Shown: positions 46,763 through 58,600 of the stretch, piece by piece
Layout: each line of letters begins with the position of its first letter
Numbering within the stretch: the first letter of the stretch is position 1
Source: Tuctoria greenei
Taxonomy: Eukaryota; Streptophyta; Magnoliopsida; Poales; Poaceae
Direction: 5' to 3'
NCBI GenBank assembly: GCA_036927565.1
Contig: JAYESD010000004.1
Coordinates: forward strand, 95,236,942 to 95,300,941
Length of the DNA stretch: 64,000 bases
Position numbers and translations under genes: made by a program
The notes under the pieces: generated by a model
Told to the model about the DNA's origin: nothing
The model's database searches: none
What the model saw: only the letters and a program-made list of their open reading frames with translations

Positions 46763-48318
46763 TGAAAGTGCATATAGGAATCCCTTGTGGGTTTTGGATG
46801 ATTTATGATAAGCAAATGAGATCCTAACCTATTTGTTGAGATGAGCACAAGTTTTAATAGCAAAATAAGCAAAGTGCCAAAAAGAAGGGAGAATGAGGAG
46901 AAAAGTGGAAATGAGCTCAAGGAAGAAGAATAGTAGATCATTGTGTATGGAGTGTGTTAAGGAAACACACCCCAAGAGCTCAATCACAATTAAACACAAA
47001 CATTGCACGAAGTTATACAGGACTGGACTAGTCCGAATGACACCGGACCCGTTCGATATCTTCTCTGCATAAAATTGGACAAGTCCGATATCCATCGGAC
47101 TAGTCCGATATCTCTCTGACTAGAATCGGACTAGTCCTCCCCAGTGCGGACTTGTCCTCTAAACACTTCACAAGTCACACAAAATCGGACAAATCCGATC
47201 ACCACTAGACTAGTCCGATATTCGTTCTGTTCTAAATCGGACAAGTCCGATATTAGAACGGACTAGTCCGATAAACCCTTTGACCTAAATCGGACAAGTC
47301 TTCCAAGTGCGGACTTGTCACCCAATTTACTTAGGGTTTCACATGTCCGGACAAGTCCGATGACTATCGGACTAGTCCAAAGATTTCTAGAAGAGAAATC
47401 GGACAAGTCCGCCCCTAGCCGGACTAGTCCGATATTTTGGGACACTTAGGGTTTGCTTCACACAGCACATCGGACTAGTCCGGTGTCCACCACAGACTAG
47501 TACGATCTTTCTAAACCCTAACAGTCACTTTTAGAAACCCCATAAAAATAGAGGTGCACGGCCCAACTTTAATCTCTCTCGAACCCTAGCGCCGTCAAAC
47601 CTTCCAAGATCCTCAAAAACCACATCTCTCCACGAAATTAAGTGCAACGAAGATCAATCCTTTGAGGATTCACTCTAGATCATTGGAGAGACACGTTAAA
47701 CACTCATTGAGCTCTTGGTTTGATTCTCTAACACACTCCTGTGATTTCATTGTAATCTTTTGAGTGTGTTCTTGGTGGAATTTCATATTGTAATCTAAGA
47801 GAGCTCTCAACGTGTGAGAAGGCCCCTTTTAATTCAGTTATTCACCCCTTTGTGTTAATGGAAGAGGATTGGCTTTCGTGGTGATACGACGAGGGTAGGG
47901 TTGGAGAAGCGCCGGTCCTTTTGTGGACTGCTCAACATGGATGTAGGTTGCCTCTGTGGGAACCGAACCACGGGATAAATCTCTTGTGTTCTTGTTTTGT
48001 GTTCATCGTTCTTTACATTATATCAATCTAGGGTTTCAATTAATCTTGCTCACTTTACATTGAAATATCAAATTTAAGATTGACTTGTGATATACCCTAG
48101 TACATAATCTTGCAACACATAAATTACAAGTATATTTCCGCTGCTACAACCTACAATCAAACTTAATAAATCAAACTTGATCAGCCTAGTCCGTACACAC
48201 CGGACTAGTCCGCACTTTACCGGACTAGTCCGATATCTCTAGTTTTGAACTGGTTGTTAAGTGCTGCAGGTTCCGACAAATTTCGAAAAGGCCTATTCAC
48301 CCCCCTAGGCCACATTCA
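46763..48318 (+). repeat. 3' LTR of SIRE-2
   Basis: 1,556 bp, TGAAAGTGCATA...CCACATTCA, with palindromes at 47020-47510 and 48195-48230. It is followed by the CCATC duplication. Confidence 0.93.
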
Positions 48319-49150
48319 CCATCGTCCATCCCTAACTTGCGCCAATCTCATTGGCTGCATCGACCTTCAAGAACCGCCGAGCTCATATTTTATGTTGCCG
48401 CCGTCGTGGGCTCAACGATGACAAGTTCTTCTTCGGTTTTTTCCCAGCTTTGTTGTGTGTGCCTAGAGCTTCGCTGATGCTCCATCAATGTCCTGGACTG
48501 GGGTACGCGCTGCTCCTCACCTTCCCCGAGCTGCACCGCGGCGAACCTGAGTTTTCTCCTTCGATTCAGTCAACATCGCGCCGCAACATGCTCAACCAGC
48601 TCAAGCCCTCTCCCGCTGAAACAACACACTCCCAAGGTTCGCCAACTCGTATTCTTCCTACTCCGCAAGCAGCTCCACCTATACCGATGCCGGTGAGCCA
48701 GAATTAGAAAGTTGGTGTCGGCAAGATCTTGAAACTGAGGGGAGAGATTAGTGAAATTCGTCTTGCATACGAGTTTAATCACCAAACCTATTCGGGACAA
48801 GTTTCTAGGTACCTTAACGAATTCCCAAACCCAAACTAATTAGATAATTAGGGCTCAACCATGGTAGGCGATGGTTTTACCCCAATCCGGTCGCCAAAAC
48901 CCTAGGTCAAGGGTGAAGTCCTAATTCAAGCTAATTTCCTCAATATTGCAAGTCATATTCTTGTTCTTCATGTTCCACTGCTACTTTCCGATCGAATTAC
49001 GCTATTTTGTCGATCCGCCGTGATCTACGGGCTCGCTGGAGTATGGCCGTCTGCCCCCACCATTGCTCGCCTCCTTCGGCCACCCTAAGCCTCCCCTGTC
49101 CACACCAAAGCAATCCACATGCTCATTTACCCTCAGACGGCGGGAGCCAA
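48319..49150 (+). repeat. 3' LTR of LARD-A, second part
   Basis: Matches 13164-13973 of the 5' LTR. Relative to it, this copy has about 25 extra bases near 48395-48420, a deletion in the 5' LTR. It is cut at 49150 after GGGAGCCAA by GYP-B; the rest of the LTR is outside the window. Confidence 0.85.
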
Positions 49151-52100
49151 TGTAACACCTAATTTTTGAAGAAAAAAATATGTAAAATGAATTTTTTACA
49201 ATAGAATAATTTATTTTGGTATAAAATATATATAAGGAAAGTGCATCATGTGTATTGTTTGTGTGAAATTTTTGAAATTTAAATTCGTTAGAAATTTCAA
49301 TTTAAAAGTCAAATCAGAAAAATAGAAGTAAAACAAAAAGAAAAGAAAAAGAATTAAAAAGAAAAACCTCACTTGGGCCGCCCCATCCCTTCCTCGGACA
49401 AACTCCCCTCTTCTTCCATGCCGGCCCGCCTGCACCTCCCCCGCTCTCTCTCTCCCTCTCATTGCCAGCTAGGGCCTACTTGTAAGGGCCATCTTCCCCA
49501 CCGAGCTGTGTCGTAACGCTCGCGCCACGCCGCTCACTATCTCCCCTTCAATGTCGATCGTTTGCCTCAATCAAGCGCAGGATAGTGCCCCATGATTTCG
49601 TTGTTTGTTACTCCTCCATTCCACTAAAAATCTGGCCGATTCCCCTCAGATTTCATCGCCCCGATGCCTCAAACCCTAGCCGCTGACAAGCTCGGTAATG
49701 GCGCCTCCGTTCCCATCAATTTACCCAACGTGTGGGCCATGTCTCTAGGAGCTTGCCGGACATCACTATCGGGGGGGGGGGGGGGGGGGCATCATTGAGA
49801 CGCAGATTTCATCGGGCGCCGCCGAGTTCCGCCGCCACTCGCTGTCACCGACTAGCCTCCGCCCCTTTTCCGGCCTCGCGACGCCTCTCGGTGAGAACCC
49901 CTCGCCCTCCTCTCTCTTTTCTGCATTAGAGTGGCCCTTTTTTCTTTTTATCTCGCGTTTTGGCCGCCGCCGCGAGCGCTTTGCGCCGCCATGCGCCGCC
50001 GCCCTGAGCCATGAGTGTGACGTGGCCGACTGTCGGCCGTTCAATTTGAATGTGCGGCCATGATTAGATCAAGGAAATACCACTTCGTTATTTAAATCTC
50101 GGCCATCCCCTTTGAATCCACCGACCCATATTCAAACACCCATAACTGTTGGTCTTTTTACACTTAACCCCCTGGACATTTCAAACCATTCTCAGATTGG
50201 CCCAAATATTTATAAATCTAACCCTAAACTTTTTGGAATTTAGGAAAAAATTGGGTAATAAAGTAAAATTTGATAGAAAGCCCCTGGAATAATAGAAAAT
50301 AGCAAATAAATACTTGAAAATTATAAAATAACCCCTGGACTTTATAAAAATGATTTCTAGCCTATGGATTAATTCTGTTTATGCAGATTAGCCCCTTAAA
50401 ATATTAGAAATTAAATAAAAGTCCATAATTTCCATAAATTATTATAAAAACAGCCCCATAAATATTTTTAGTTAATATTCAGTTCTGAATTATTTTTTAT
50501 ATTTTAATTAAATTGCTGAATTATGCATAAAATGCAGTGTAAGTGTATTTAGTCCATAAAAATTAATTTACAAATAGAAATAAATATTAAAAATGGTGAA
50601 AAAATGTAAAATGCATATTTTATGTTGGGTATCTATTTTAAGAATATTTTTGAAGAATATAACTTTCTTGAAAATAACAATAAATTTCAAATAAACATAA
50701 AAATTGTATATAATTGCTAAAAATATGTTTTATTCTAATTATCTCATTTAACTTCAAATTCTCAAATACATAATTTATGCCTGTGATTTAAATTAACCAT
50801 AAAATCGTAAATGCGTAGGATTTTATGTTTATTTAATTGTTTTGTATGCATTTTGTGATTGTTCTTATTGTATGTTATCATTTTATGTGCAACATTGTAT
50901 CTAGAGTCAGGGCCAGAACCGACTTTCAATCTCCAAGAGCACCACTTTCCCGTCGACCACCAAGCTTGCTCTGAAGGCAAGTTCCTTGACTATCTTGCAC
51001 CCTTTTTGTTAAGTTTTAGTTAGATGCATGCTAAATTAAAAGATGAATCGTATGTTATGTTTTTCCTAGATTTTCCACAGTATTCCTTGTCGCCATAATT
51101 TTGGTGGATTAATATTAACTAGTTCACGCCTAGCCACACTTAATTGAATATGAATCAATTTGTCTACATGTTATATTTGATCCACTATGATGTATGAGCT
51201 GTTGGCAATAATGAAAGTAGTTGATAGGAATCCGATAGGAGGTGTTGAATGTTTGGTGCATGTGTGCACAATACATTGGTTTGAGGTTTGACACCTATTG
51301 GATTCTAAGGACCGGTTTATGGAGGATGTTGCTAAGCCATACTGTATCACCACATAATTGTATATGGGACAACTTGGTTTAGTAATTTGGTCTCTTTTAA
51401 TGTATCGTTGATAATCGAACGAGCGGGGAATTGGTTCAGAATACTGCCTTGGGATCAGCATAGCTCAAGAGGGGGCTTCTACTGGTTGAGGAAAAATGGA
51501 CTCTAGGTGCCGGGCGGTGAAACCTTAGAGTACCAATTGCAAGTCGGGAGAATCATCAGAAAGGCCTCGTAGTGATTTGGTGACACACCTACGGGAGTGT
51601 GTAATGCTGTTAGCTACCACGGGCGATAGGGAGGTTTACCTAGTCCACCTGGCAATAGGATATGAAATCATGAATTGTGATTAAGGATACACACTCTGTC
51701 GAGTTTTGTCAAACTGTCTAGACAACCGTGCTCACAGAGATGAGTGGCTTGGGACCAAGTTTATAATTAGCACACATTGTTAAATGGTGAATGGTTTGCG
51801 TTTGGGCATTATCTGGTCACTTTGGGATTTATGGATGGGTTTCACCTAGATGTAGGTTCTTAACAACATTATAATAGGTTGTAATTGCTATAGTGCTTTT
51901 ACCACTATTTGCTTTCCTCATCATGAACCACATGTCATAAACTTCCCCACATACTGAGTACCGTTGGTATTCAAACATGTCAGTTGCATATCTTTTCCAC
52001 CAGTCTATGAGGATTTAGAGGTGGAGGACCAGGACTTCTACGGAGATCCAAACAACATGTTCTAGGCTGGCGTATCCCCCGTGCAACGCCTGTGCTAGGA

Positions 52101-52292
52101 GCCCTTTTATTTCTTTTCCGTTGTTTATGCACTTTTCTTTTATACCTGGAGGGTCATTTATGTAATAATTTGATGTCTCGAATATGGCAATATTTAATTG
52201 TATTTCACTTTCGTCTACACATGTATGGGTTCAACTGATCCTGGCATACATGTGGAAAGCATCTGGTCGCCTTTTTAATACCAGATGTGACA
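49151..52292 (+). repeat. 5' LTR of GYP-B (3.1 kb)
   Basis: TGTAACACCTAATTT...GATGTGACA, four bases before the primer site. It begins inside the LARD-A LTR (target probably GCCAA). It contains a run of 19 G at 49771-49789 and an AT-rich middle. Short frames inside (49211-49462, 49766-50044) are not supported. The partner LTR is outside the window, so the ends are inferred from the TG/CA and primer-site positions. Confidence 0.75.
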
Positions 52293-52295
52293 AAG

Positions 52296-52308
52296 TGGTA
52301 TCAGAGCC
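52296..52308 (+). other. Primer-binding site of GYP-B
   Basis: TGGTATCAGAGCC, initiator-Met-tRNA type, four bases after the LTR end. Confidence 0.85.
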
Positions 52309-52473
52309 AGGTTGCCTGTAGGACGCACGCCTAGATAGAAAAGGACGACTTTAGGATCTTATTTTCAAAGATAATTAATTGTTAAAATTTCTTTGTATTC
52401 TCCACCTTGTTAATTGTTTTACTTATTCCTTAATTTGTTTTGTTACTGACACTCTCCTGTTTCAAAATTGTAG

Positions 52474-53352
52474 ATGGCCAACCATAGGAGAACCGTTCGT
52501 ATGTTTACTGGGGGATATGTTCCTCGGCGTAGACTTGCTGCTCGTCGCTCCTCACTCAACGACACCTGTCGTGCTGCGGTGACTCGCACTGATGGGAAGG
52601 CTACAGGACACATATGACTCCGACTTTGAGTTGTGCTTTGTACTGCTGGGTACAGGCATGAGAAACTTTCACTCTCGTATCACTTTGTTGGATTGCAGCG
52701 TCCTTATATGATGGAATGGTCCTGCAAGCTATTCATATACTACAGAGATGAGCTACTCAAGATACACTGTACACCTTCTTGGAGGAGCTCCCGCCGATAC
52801 GCGGAGCAAGATGCTAGCTAGGAAGCAATCACATCCTGGAGCCACTCCTACCGATTCCAGTTGAGGAACACCATGCATGCCTTCACGCCGCAGTGTCCAA
52901 GTGGTACAGCCAACTTCGTCACCAGGTATGTGGAGGGACCTCTGGACTTTCCACAATCTCAGCAGGTGGTGGATGATGTGCAGCGTCTCAGCATCCCACT
53001 TCAAAGGGCGCAACAGGAAATACAAGATGTACGTGACCTCACCGCGCACTACGAGAAGATGGTCAGGAGGTATCGTCGGATCAACAACGAGGACCCAAAC
53101 GGCTATGCTTTTGACACATCGACGTGGATCCTGGACTCCCTGGATCGCCGTGTCGGTCGAGGTGATTCACCTTCACTGGACGAGACTTCAGATGAGGAGC
53201 CACATTCCTAGGAGCCTTCTGTGCCACAACTGCTCACCAACTCTGCACCACACGGCAATGAGTCCTTTGGAAGCAACCATGATGAAAATGATGATCTATA
53301 TGAAGACCCAGATGAGGACCCTGAGGAGGAGGATCCTGACAAGCAAGAGTAG
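52474..53352 (+). pseudogene. Extra reading frame before gag in GYP-B (unknown function)
   Basis: One phase stays protein-like for 293 codons from the ATG at 52474 to TAG at 53350-53352, broken only by TGA at 52615 and 52627 and TAG at 52819 and 53209. Each of these stops is one C-to-T change from a sense codon. The N-terminus is Arg-rich (RRTVRMF, PRRRLAARR). The middle has MMEWSCKLFIYYRDELL. A coiled-coil-like part (RAQQEIQDVRDLTAHYEKMV) follows, and the tail is strongly acidic. No known domain was recognised. Gag starts separately 250 bp later, so this is an additional gene of the element. T-rich sequence ending TTGTAG right before the ATG looks like a splice acceptor. Confidence 0.55.
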
Positions 53353-53599
53353 GTCTCGACTTATCCATGCGACTCAAGATTAGGCATTTACCCAGCTATT
53401 GTAATAAGAGCGAGTAGTGATGTATCTATGCATTTTTTAGTTGTATGACTTGCTTAAGAGAACTTGTTTACTCATGTTTGGGTGTGCTTTAATAAAATAA
53501 TTTCCAGTGCTCATATTCCTCGTTGATGCATATAGTGGGAAATCGTATAGAATAGTCATTCTCTTGTCTTCTTATTCTAAAACAACACCCCAACCATAG

Positions 53600-54185
53600 A
53601 TGGTAGGCAGAGGAAGAGGATTTGGTCATGGTGCACCCCTCAACAATCAAAATGATGAAGGCTTTTCGCTACCACAATGGAATGGGAGAGGTGCCCGTGG
53701 AGCACCAGCAGAAAATCAAATGCAACAAATGATGGCAATGCAACTGCAAATTATGCAAAATCTGACGCTGATCCTGAACAACATGCAGCAGGCTCAGCAA
53801 GCACCACCACCTCCCCCTCCACCACCACCACCACCTCCAAGATCTTTCTTGAGGGAAATTATGAATATGCAGCCTCCACGCTTTTCAAACTCAATGGAGC
53901 CTATGGATGCAGATGATTGGATCAAGAAAATTGAGAACAAAGTAAGGATTGTTCAATGTGAGGGAAGAGAACCGCAGCTCATTGGTGGTCTGCTTTCAAA
54001 ACAGCCCATGCTAATCTGAAAAACATTACATGGGAGGAGTTTAGAGATAATTTCCGCAATCACCATAACCAGGAGTAGAAATTCAAGCTAAGCGTCTGGA
54101 GTTTCTCGCACTAAAGCAAGGGAATATGAACGTGAGGTGGTATTTGAAAAAGTTTACACAGTTGTCTCGGTAAGCCCCTGGAGAT
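53600..54185 (+). pseudogene. Ty3/gypsy gag, first part (GYP-B)
   Basis: The ATG at 53600 starts a Gly/Arg-rich, then Gln/Met-rich N-terminus and a 12-proline run (about 53803-53841). FLREIMNMQPPRFSNSMEP and DADDWIKKIENK follow, the usual entry to the gypsy capsid domain. Frameshifts near 53975 and 54060 and a TAA at about 54171 break the capsid (WWSAFKTAHANL, TWEEFRDNF). ATH-A interrupts it after GAGAT at 54185, and the gene resumes after the second GAGAT at 62868. Confidence 0.9.
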
Positions 54186-55413
54186 TGTTGACGGTCCTTA
54201 AGTACCACATTTTGACCGTCAATTCACCTCATAATGTGCATAAAAGAAACACCAAACATAGTGGTAGGGTTATACACTAACCCAATTCCACAAGTGTTGG
54301 TGTCTATTTGTATGCAGGTGAATTATTACCCAAAATACCAAAACATTTAGGGATGAATCTAAGAAAATGGATTTCAATGAATCAGGTGATGACACGTGGC
54401 AACACATGGATCAAATGACTCACAAACAGAAGACTACGAGGAGATCCACTAGTGTTGCACCCATATATATCAAGAGGGCCCACCTGGAAGCCACCTAGAG
54501 GAAGAACTCCCCAAGGGGAGCCTTGACCAGGTCGGCCGAACCGCCTGGTCGGCCGACCTATTCCTGGCGCCAAACTCGGTCAAACGACATGTGTTGGCTC
54601 CTCCCGACTCCCTGGAGTCAATGGTGACTAATTCGCGCGTTAATTGTGGCGAGAACCGACCCATCTCCACCTATAAATAGACCCCCTCACCTCACTTCTC
54701 ACACACACTAAAATTTGAGAATAGTGCTACACTCCAATGGTTTAGAGTAGTCCTAGAGGCTACCAAAGTATAAGGAGAGTGTGGTGAAGAGTCTAGGAGA
54801 AGGAGGCTTTGGCTTGTCAAGTCCCTCTTCTACACTTGTACACCTACAAAGGTTTTACTCAATCAAGTAAGCCATTATGAATTCAATAGAGGTTTGATCT
54901 TTTATTCATAGTAGTTTGCACAAGTAGTTACTTGTGGGTTCACTGCTTTAATTCATTAGAGTCTCTAGTTGTAGCTTTGTGTTCGAAACAACTAGAGTAG
55001 TGATTTAGAACATAAGCGTGGTGCTTAGGTTACAAATCATCAGTTGATATCTCGTAGACCCACGGATTGAAGAGGTAGGCAGTAGGTGGTGATGGCCCTA
55101 TATGTCCTTCATAATCCTCCACGTTCGGCTATGCCATAGGCTCTTGGTAGGAGTCGTCATAGTATTGCTAGGAGTAAGCATGTGCCCGAAGCAAGTATCT
55201 ACCGCAAACTACCTTGAATTAGGATCAATACTTTGAATTCCTCTCTGTTCCTTGCCTACCAAACAACTTCATGTCCTTGGGTGAGCTAGTTCGAAAGATT
55301 AGCACACACGTTCTTTGGATTTGATACCCTTGGGAATACTCCTTAAGGGGAAGTGCTACAACGGTATTTTCATGCACTTGCGGATAACTCTGTGGTATTA
55401 AGAAATACCAACA
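54186..55413 (+). repeat. 5' LTR of ATH-A
   Basis: 1,228 bp, TGTTGACGGTCC...ACCAACA. TATA box CTATAAATA at 54671-54679. Palindromes GGTCGGCCGAACC (54530) and GGTCGGCCGACC (54547) lie upstream of it. In the first ~118 bases I count five differences from the 3' LTR. Confidence 0.93.
54671..54679 (+). promoter_or_regulatory. TATA box in ATH-A 5' LTR
   Basis: CTATAAATA, repeated at 62125-62133 in the 3' LTR and in the ATH-N LTRs at the same relative place. Confidence 0.7.
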
Positions 55414-55421
55414 AGCATTTC

Positions 55422-55439
55422 TGGCGCCGTTGCTGTGGA
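55422..55439 (+). other. Primer-binding site of ATH-A
   Basis: TGGCGCCGTTGCTGTGGA, nearly the Athila tRNA-Asp site; it starts 9 nt after the LTR end. Confidence 0.8.
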
Positions 55440-55537
55440 ACGGTTGCTATTAATCTTCAAACCAAGATCACCCTCGTATCATATCCCCTTACCTATCATC
55501 TTACCTTTCTTATTCTTACCTCACCACCACTATATAA

Positions 55538-56502
55538 ATGGAGCGACCCACCATTCTTTCTTGTTCTGCTCTGAGGGGCAAGTTCTGTGAGCCACCGCCT
55601 ACGGCGGAACCTATTTGTTCAACCAGCTATGAACTTCGCCCTGGCTTTATAGCCATGGTTCGAGAACAATCCTTCTCAAGAACGGATTGTGAAAACCCTT
55701 ACAACCATCTACGAGAGTTCGAACAACTGTGTTCATGCCTTCTAATCAAAGGTATGACACAGGAAACTCTCAAATGGAAGTTGTTTCCATTTTCCCTTAA
55801 GGAAAAAGCCAAACAATGGTACAACCACTACGTTGGGAAGACAAACGATGATTGGAGTGAATTACTAGACAAATTTTTTCTTGCTTTCTTTCCCATTGCC
55901 CGAATTGTTTCCTTACAAAAGAAAGTACTATGCTTCCAGCAGATGGAGAAGGAATCCATAGGTGCAGCTTGTACAGATTTTCTCTTTTAAGAAATTCTGG
56001 CCTAGATTTGTTAATCCTTGATTCAATGCTTTTGCATCATTTCTTCGTGAGATTGAACAAAGAGTCTGCCCTATATCTTGACATTACGGCTGGAGGATCT
56101 TTCCTCCATAAGACTCCAGAAGAAGGCAAGGATCTTTTGGTCAGAATTCTAGAAAATTCTTCCTTCATTATGGGTCTTAATGAGCCTCCCCAAGAGGATG
56201 TCGTTTCAAGAACGGAGGATACACTCTTGGACAAGGATGAACCCATTTCTTGTTTACCCCAAGCCTTGCCAGAGGAATCCTCTCCTGAACCTAAAACTAT
56301 GAAGGTAGAAGAAATTCAACCCTCGCAGTTTCTATTTTACTTTGAGGAAGAGATTTTTGAAGATTATGGAAATACCTCAAAGTATTGTTGCTATAGGAAA
56401 CCTTCATTGCCACCAACTCCACCTGAAGCACCTGACGGGGTGTTCGTCTGTCAGACGGTCAAGGAGTTGACCTCTATGCTAGGCAGAGAGTTGACAGCTT
56501 AA
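55538..56502 (+). pseudogene. Athila-like gag (ATH-A), one frameshift
   Basis: The ATG at 55538 is the first in-frame start after the leader. The capsid segment has ENPYNHLREFEQLCSCL, KLFPFSLKEKAKQWYNHY and WSELLDKFFLAFFP, the typical retrotransposon gag signature. A shift near 55960 moves to the frame ending at 56502, with EGKDLLVRILENSS and an acidic region. No zinc knuckle was seen. Confidence 0.9.
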
Positions 56503-56529
56503 GTCGAGAATTCACCAAAAATTCTTCAG

Positions 56530-57075
56530 ATGAACTCACGTTTGGCTACCATTTTATGTTCTATTAGAGGGACACCAATGAGAATCCTATACAACCCTAC
56601 TGTTGGAGCAAATCTCATTTCCGATTCTTGTGCTCTCGCCATTCTTGGTGATGTGCCATTGGCACCAACACACAAATCCTTCCGAGATTCATTTGGAACC
56701 ATTCTTGAAGGATGTGGGGTTCTGCAACAATTGTCTGTTAGACACAAAGATGTTGAGGCTCTCCTAGACTTTCATGTGTTCTAAATCAAAGATTTCGACA
56801 TCATGATAGGGATTCCCATAGAAAAATTTCTCGTGGAAGTTCCTTTGGAAGGAAGCCTCAATATCAATCTTGGGGGGAGAAAATTCTCCATACCTATTCT
56901 GCTCTCAAAGAACACATCTACAGAATCTCCCATCCAAGATTAGGCAATGGAGGAGGTTAGGACTCTTCAATTTTTATAACCCCCTAAAATTGAAGGAGAA
57001 GAAGACTTCGTCCAAGAGGAGGATGAATTTCAGGAGGAAATTGAATTGCCAAAAGAAGAGCCCTCCCAAAACCTC
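56530..57075 (+). pseudogene. Protease region of ATH-A, decayed
   Basis: RILYNPTVGANLISDSCALAIL occupies the place of the aspartic protease active site, without a DSG/DTG triad at that spot. A stop after FHVF at about 56782 is followed by FDIMIGIPIEKFL, the usual C-terminal strand. 56860-57075 is Glu/Lys-rich and shifted. Confidence 0.6.
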
Positions 57076-58180
57076 CTGTTGAGCTCAAGATTCTACCTCC
57101 AGGCCTACGTTATGCCTTTCTAAATGGCGATTTGGAAGCCCCTGTCATCATAAGTGACAATCTTTCAAATGATGAAACACTCAAACTCATAGCCATGTTA
57201 GAAAGGCATAGAGCTATTTTTGGATACTCACTTCAGGATCTCAAGGGAATTAGTCCAGCGTTATGCACTCATCATATTCCTATTGACCCTGAGAGTGTCC
57301 CCTCAAGGGAACCTCAAAGGAAATTGAATAATGCGATGCGGGAAGTCGTCAAGAAAGAAGTCTTGAAACTTCTGCATGCCGGGATTATTTACCCTATTCC
57401 TCATAGTGAATGGGTAAGTCCAGTTCATGTAGTGCCTAAGAAGGGAGGTATGACGGTCATTCAAAATGAGAGGAATGAATTAATTCCTCAACGGACCGTC
57501 ACGGGATGGAGAATGTGCATTGACTACCAAAAACTTAACAAGGCAACAAGGAAAGACCATTTTCCATTGCCCTTCATCTATGGGATGTTAGAGCAATTGG
57601 CAAAACACTCCTACTTCTGTTTCCTTGATGGGTATTCGGGATATCATCAAATTCCTATCCATCCCGATGATCAAAGTAAGACAACGTTCACATGTCCTTA
57701 CGGGACCTATGCCTACCGGCGTATGTCCTTTGGACTGTGTAACGCTCCTACCTCTTTCCAGAGATGCATGATGTCTATATTTTCAGACATGATCAAGGAT
57801 ATCATGGAAGTTTCCATGGACGATTTCTCCGTCTAAGGAAAAACTTTTGATCATTGTCTAGAAAATTTAGACACGGTCTTACAAAGATGCCAGGAGAAGG
57901 ACCTTGTGCTTAATTTGGAAAAAGTTCCATTTCATGGTCCGAGAAGGCATCGTTCTTGGACACTTGGTGTCCGAGAGAGGGATAGAGGTGGATAAAGCTA
58001 AAATTGAAGTTACTAAAAAACTTCCACCTCCTATCAATGTTAAGAGAATCCGCAGCTTTTTAGGTCATGCGGGGTTCTACCGACAATTTATCAAGGATTT
58101 CTCCAAAATCGCTAGACCCCTCACCAACCTATTAGCTAAAGAAGCTCCCTTTGATTTCGATGATGAATGCCTTAAATAAT
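57076..58180 (+). pseudogene. Reverse transcriptase of ATH-A
   Basis: It begins with ELKILPPGLRYAFLNGDLE, an Athila-style entry. Then come HHIPIDPESVP, WVSPVHVVPKKGG, GWRMCIDYQKLNKAT and FLDGYSGYHQIPI (first Asp). YGTYAYRRMSFGLCNAPTSF follows, and the catalytic box reads SMDDFSV then TAA (57834-57836). Both Asp are kept, Phe/Val before MDD is Ser, and the usual Tyr is a stop. The connection domain is shifted near 57870 and ends with GHAGFYRQFIKDFSKIARPL. Confidence 0.93.
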
Positions 58181-58600
58181 TTGATATACTCAAAAAGGCA
58201 CTCATCTCAGATCCAATTTGAAATCATGTGTGGTGCCAGTGACTTTGCTATTGGTGCGGTCTTAGGCCAAACGAAAGATAAAAAGCATCACGCAATAGCC
58301 TACGCTAGCAAAACTCTGACAGGAGCCCAACTCAATTATGCCACAACTGAGAAAGAGCTCCTAGCAGTAGTTTTTGATATCGACAAGTTTAGATCCTATT
58401 TGGTTGGAGCAAAGGTCATAGTCTACAAAGACCATGCTGCTTTAAAATACCTGCTTACCAAAAAGGATGCTAAACCTAGGCTAATTCGATGGATTCTTCT
58501 ACTCCAAGAATTTGATTTGGAAATAAGAGATAAGAAAGGAGTAGAAAATTCTGTAGCAGATCATCTTTCACGTATGGAAGTCACACAAACCATGGACATA
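58181..58600 (+). pseudogene. RNase H of ATH-A
   Basis: CGASDFAIGAVLGQ carries the first Asp, EKELLAVVFDIDKFRSYL the Glu, and YKDHAALKYLL the second Asp. The closing signature is SVADHLSRM. The residues look intact, and the only break is a shift and stop just upstream at 58177. It removes the RNA strand during cDNA synthesis. Confidence 0.9.

Larger units (their letters stand above)
36593..48318 (+). mobile_element. SIRE-2: complete-length Sirevirus Ty1/copia element
   Basis: 11.7 kb flanked by exact CCATC duplications. The uninterrupted sequence at 13163 (AGAGTCTCCCTCGTACC in the 5' LTR) confirms the empty site. It contains LTRs, a primer site, gag with a zinc knuckle, protease, integrase, reverse transcriptase, RNase H, a third reading frame after pol, a polypurine tract and the 3' LTR. 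Palindromic CGGACTAGTCCG motifs fill the LTRs. All frames have at least one stop or shift. Confidence 0.95.

Noticed and set aside
49732..50044. 65- and 92-codon frames around the G19 run
   Set aside because: Low-complexity Gly/Pro/Arg translations of a GC-rich LTR segment, without start context or homologue.
53802..53841. CCA-rich microsatellite
   Set aside because: It is the coding polyproline stretch of GYP-B gag, so it is not a separate repeat feature.
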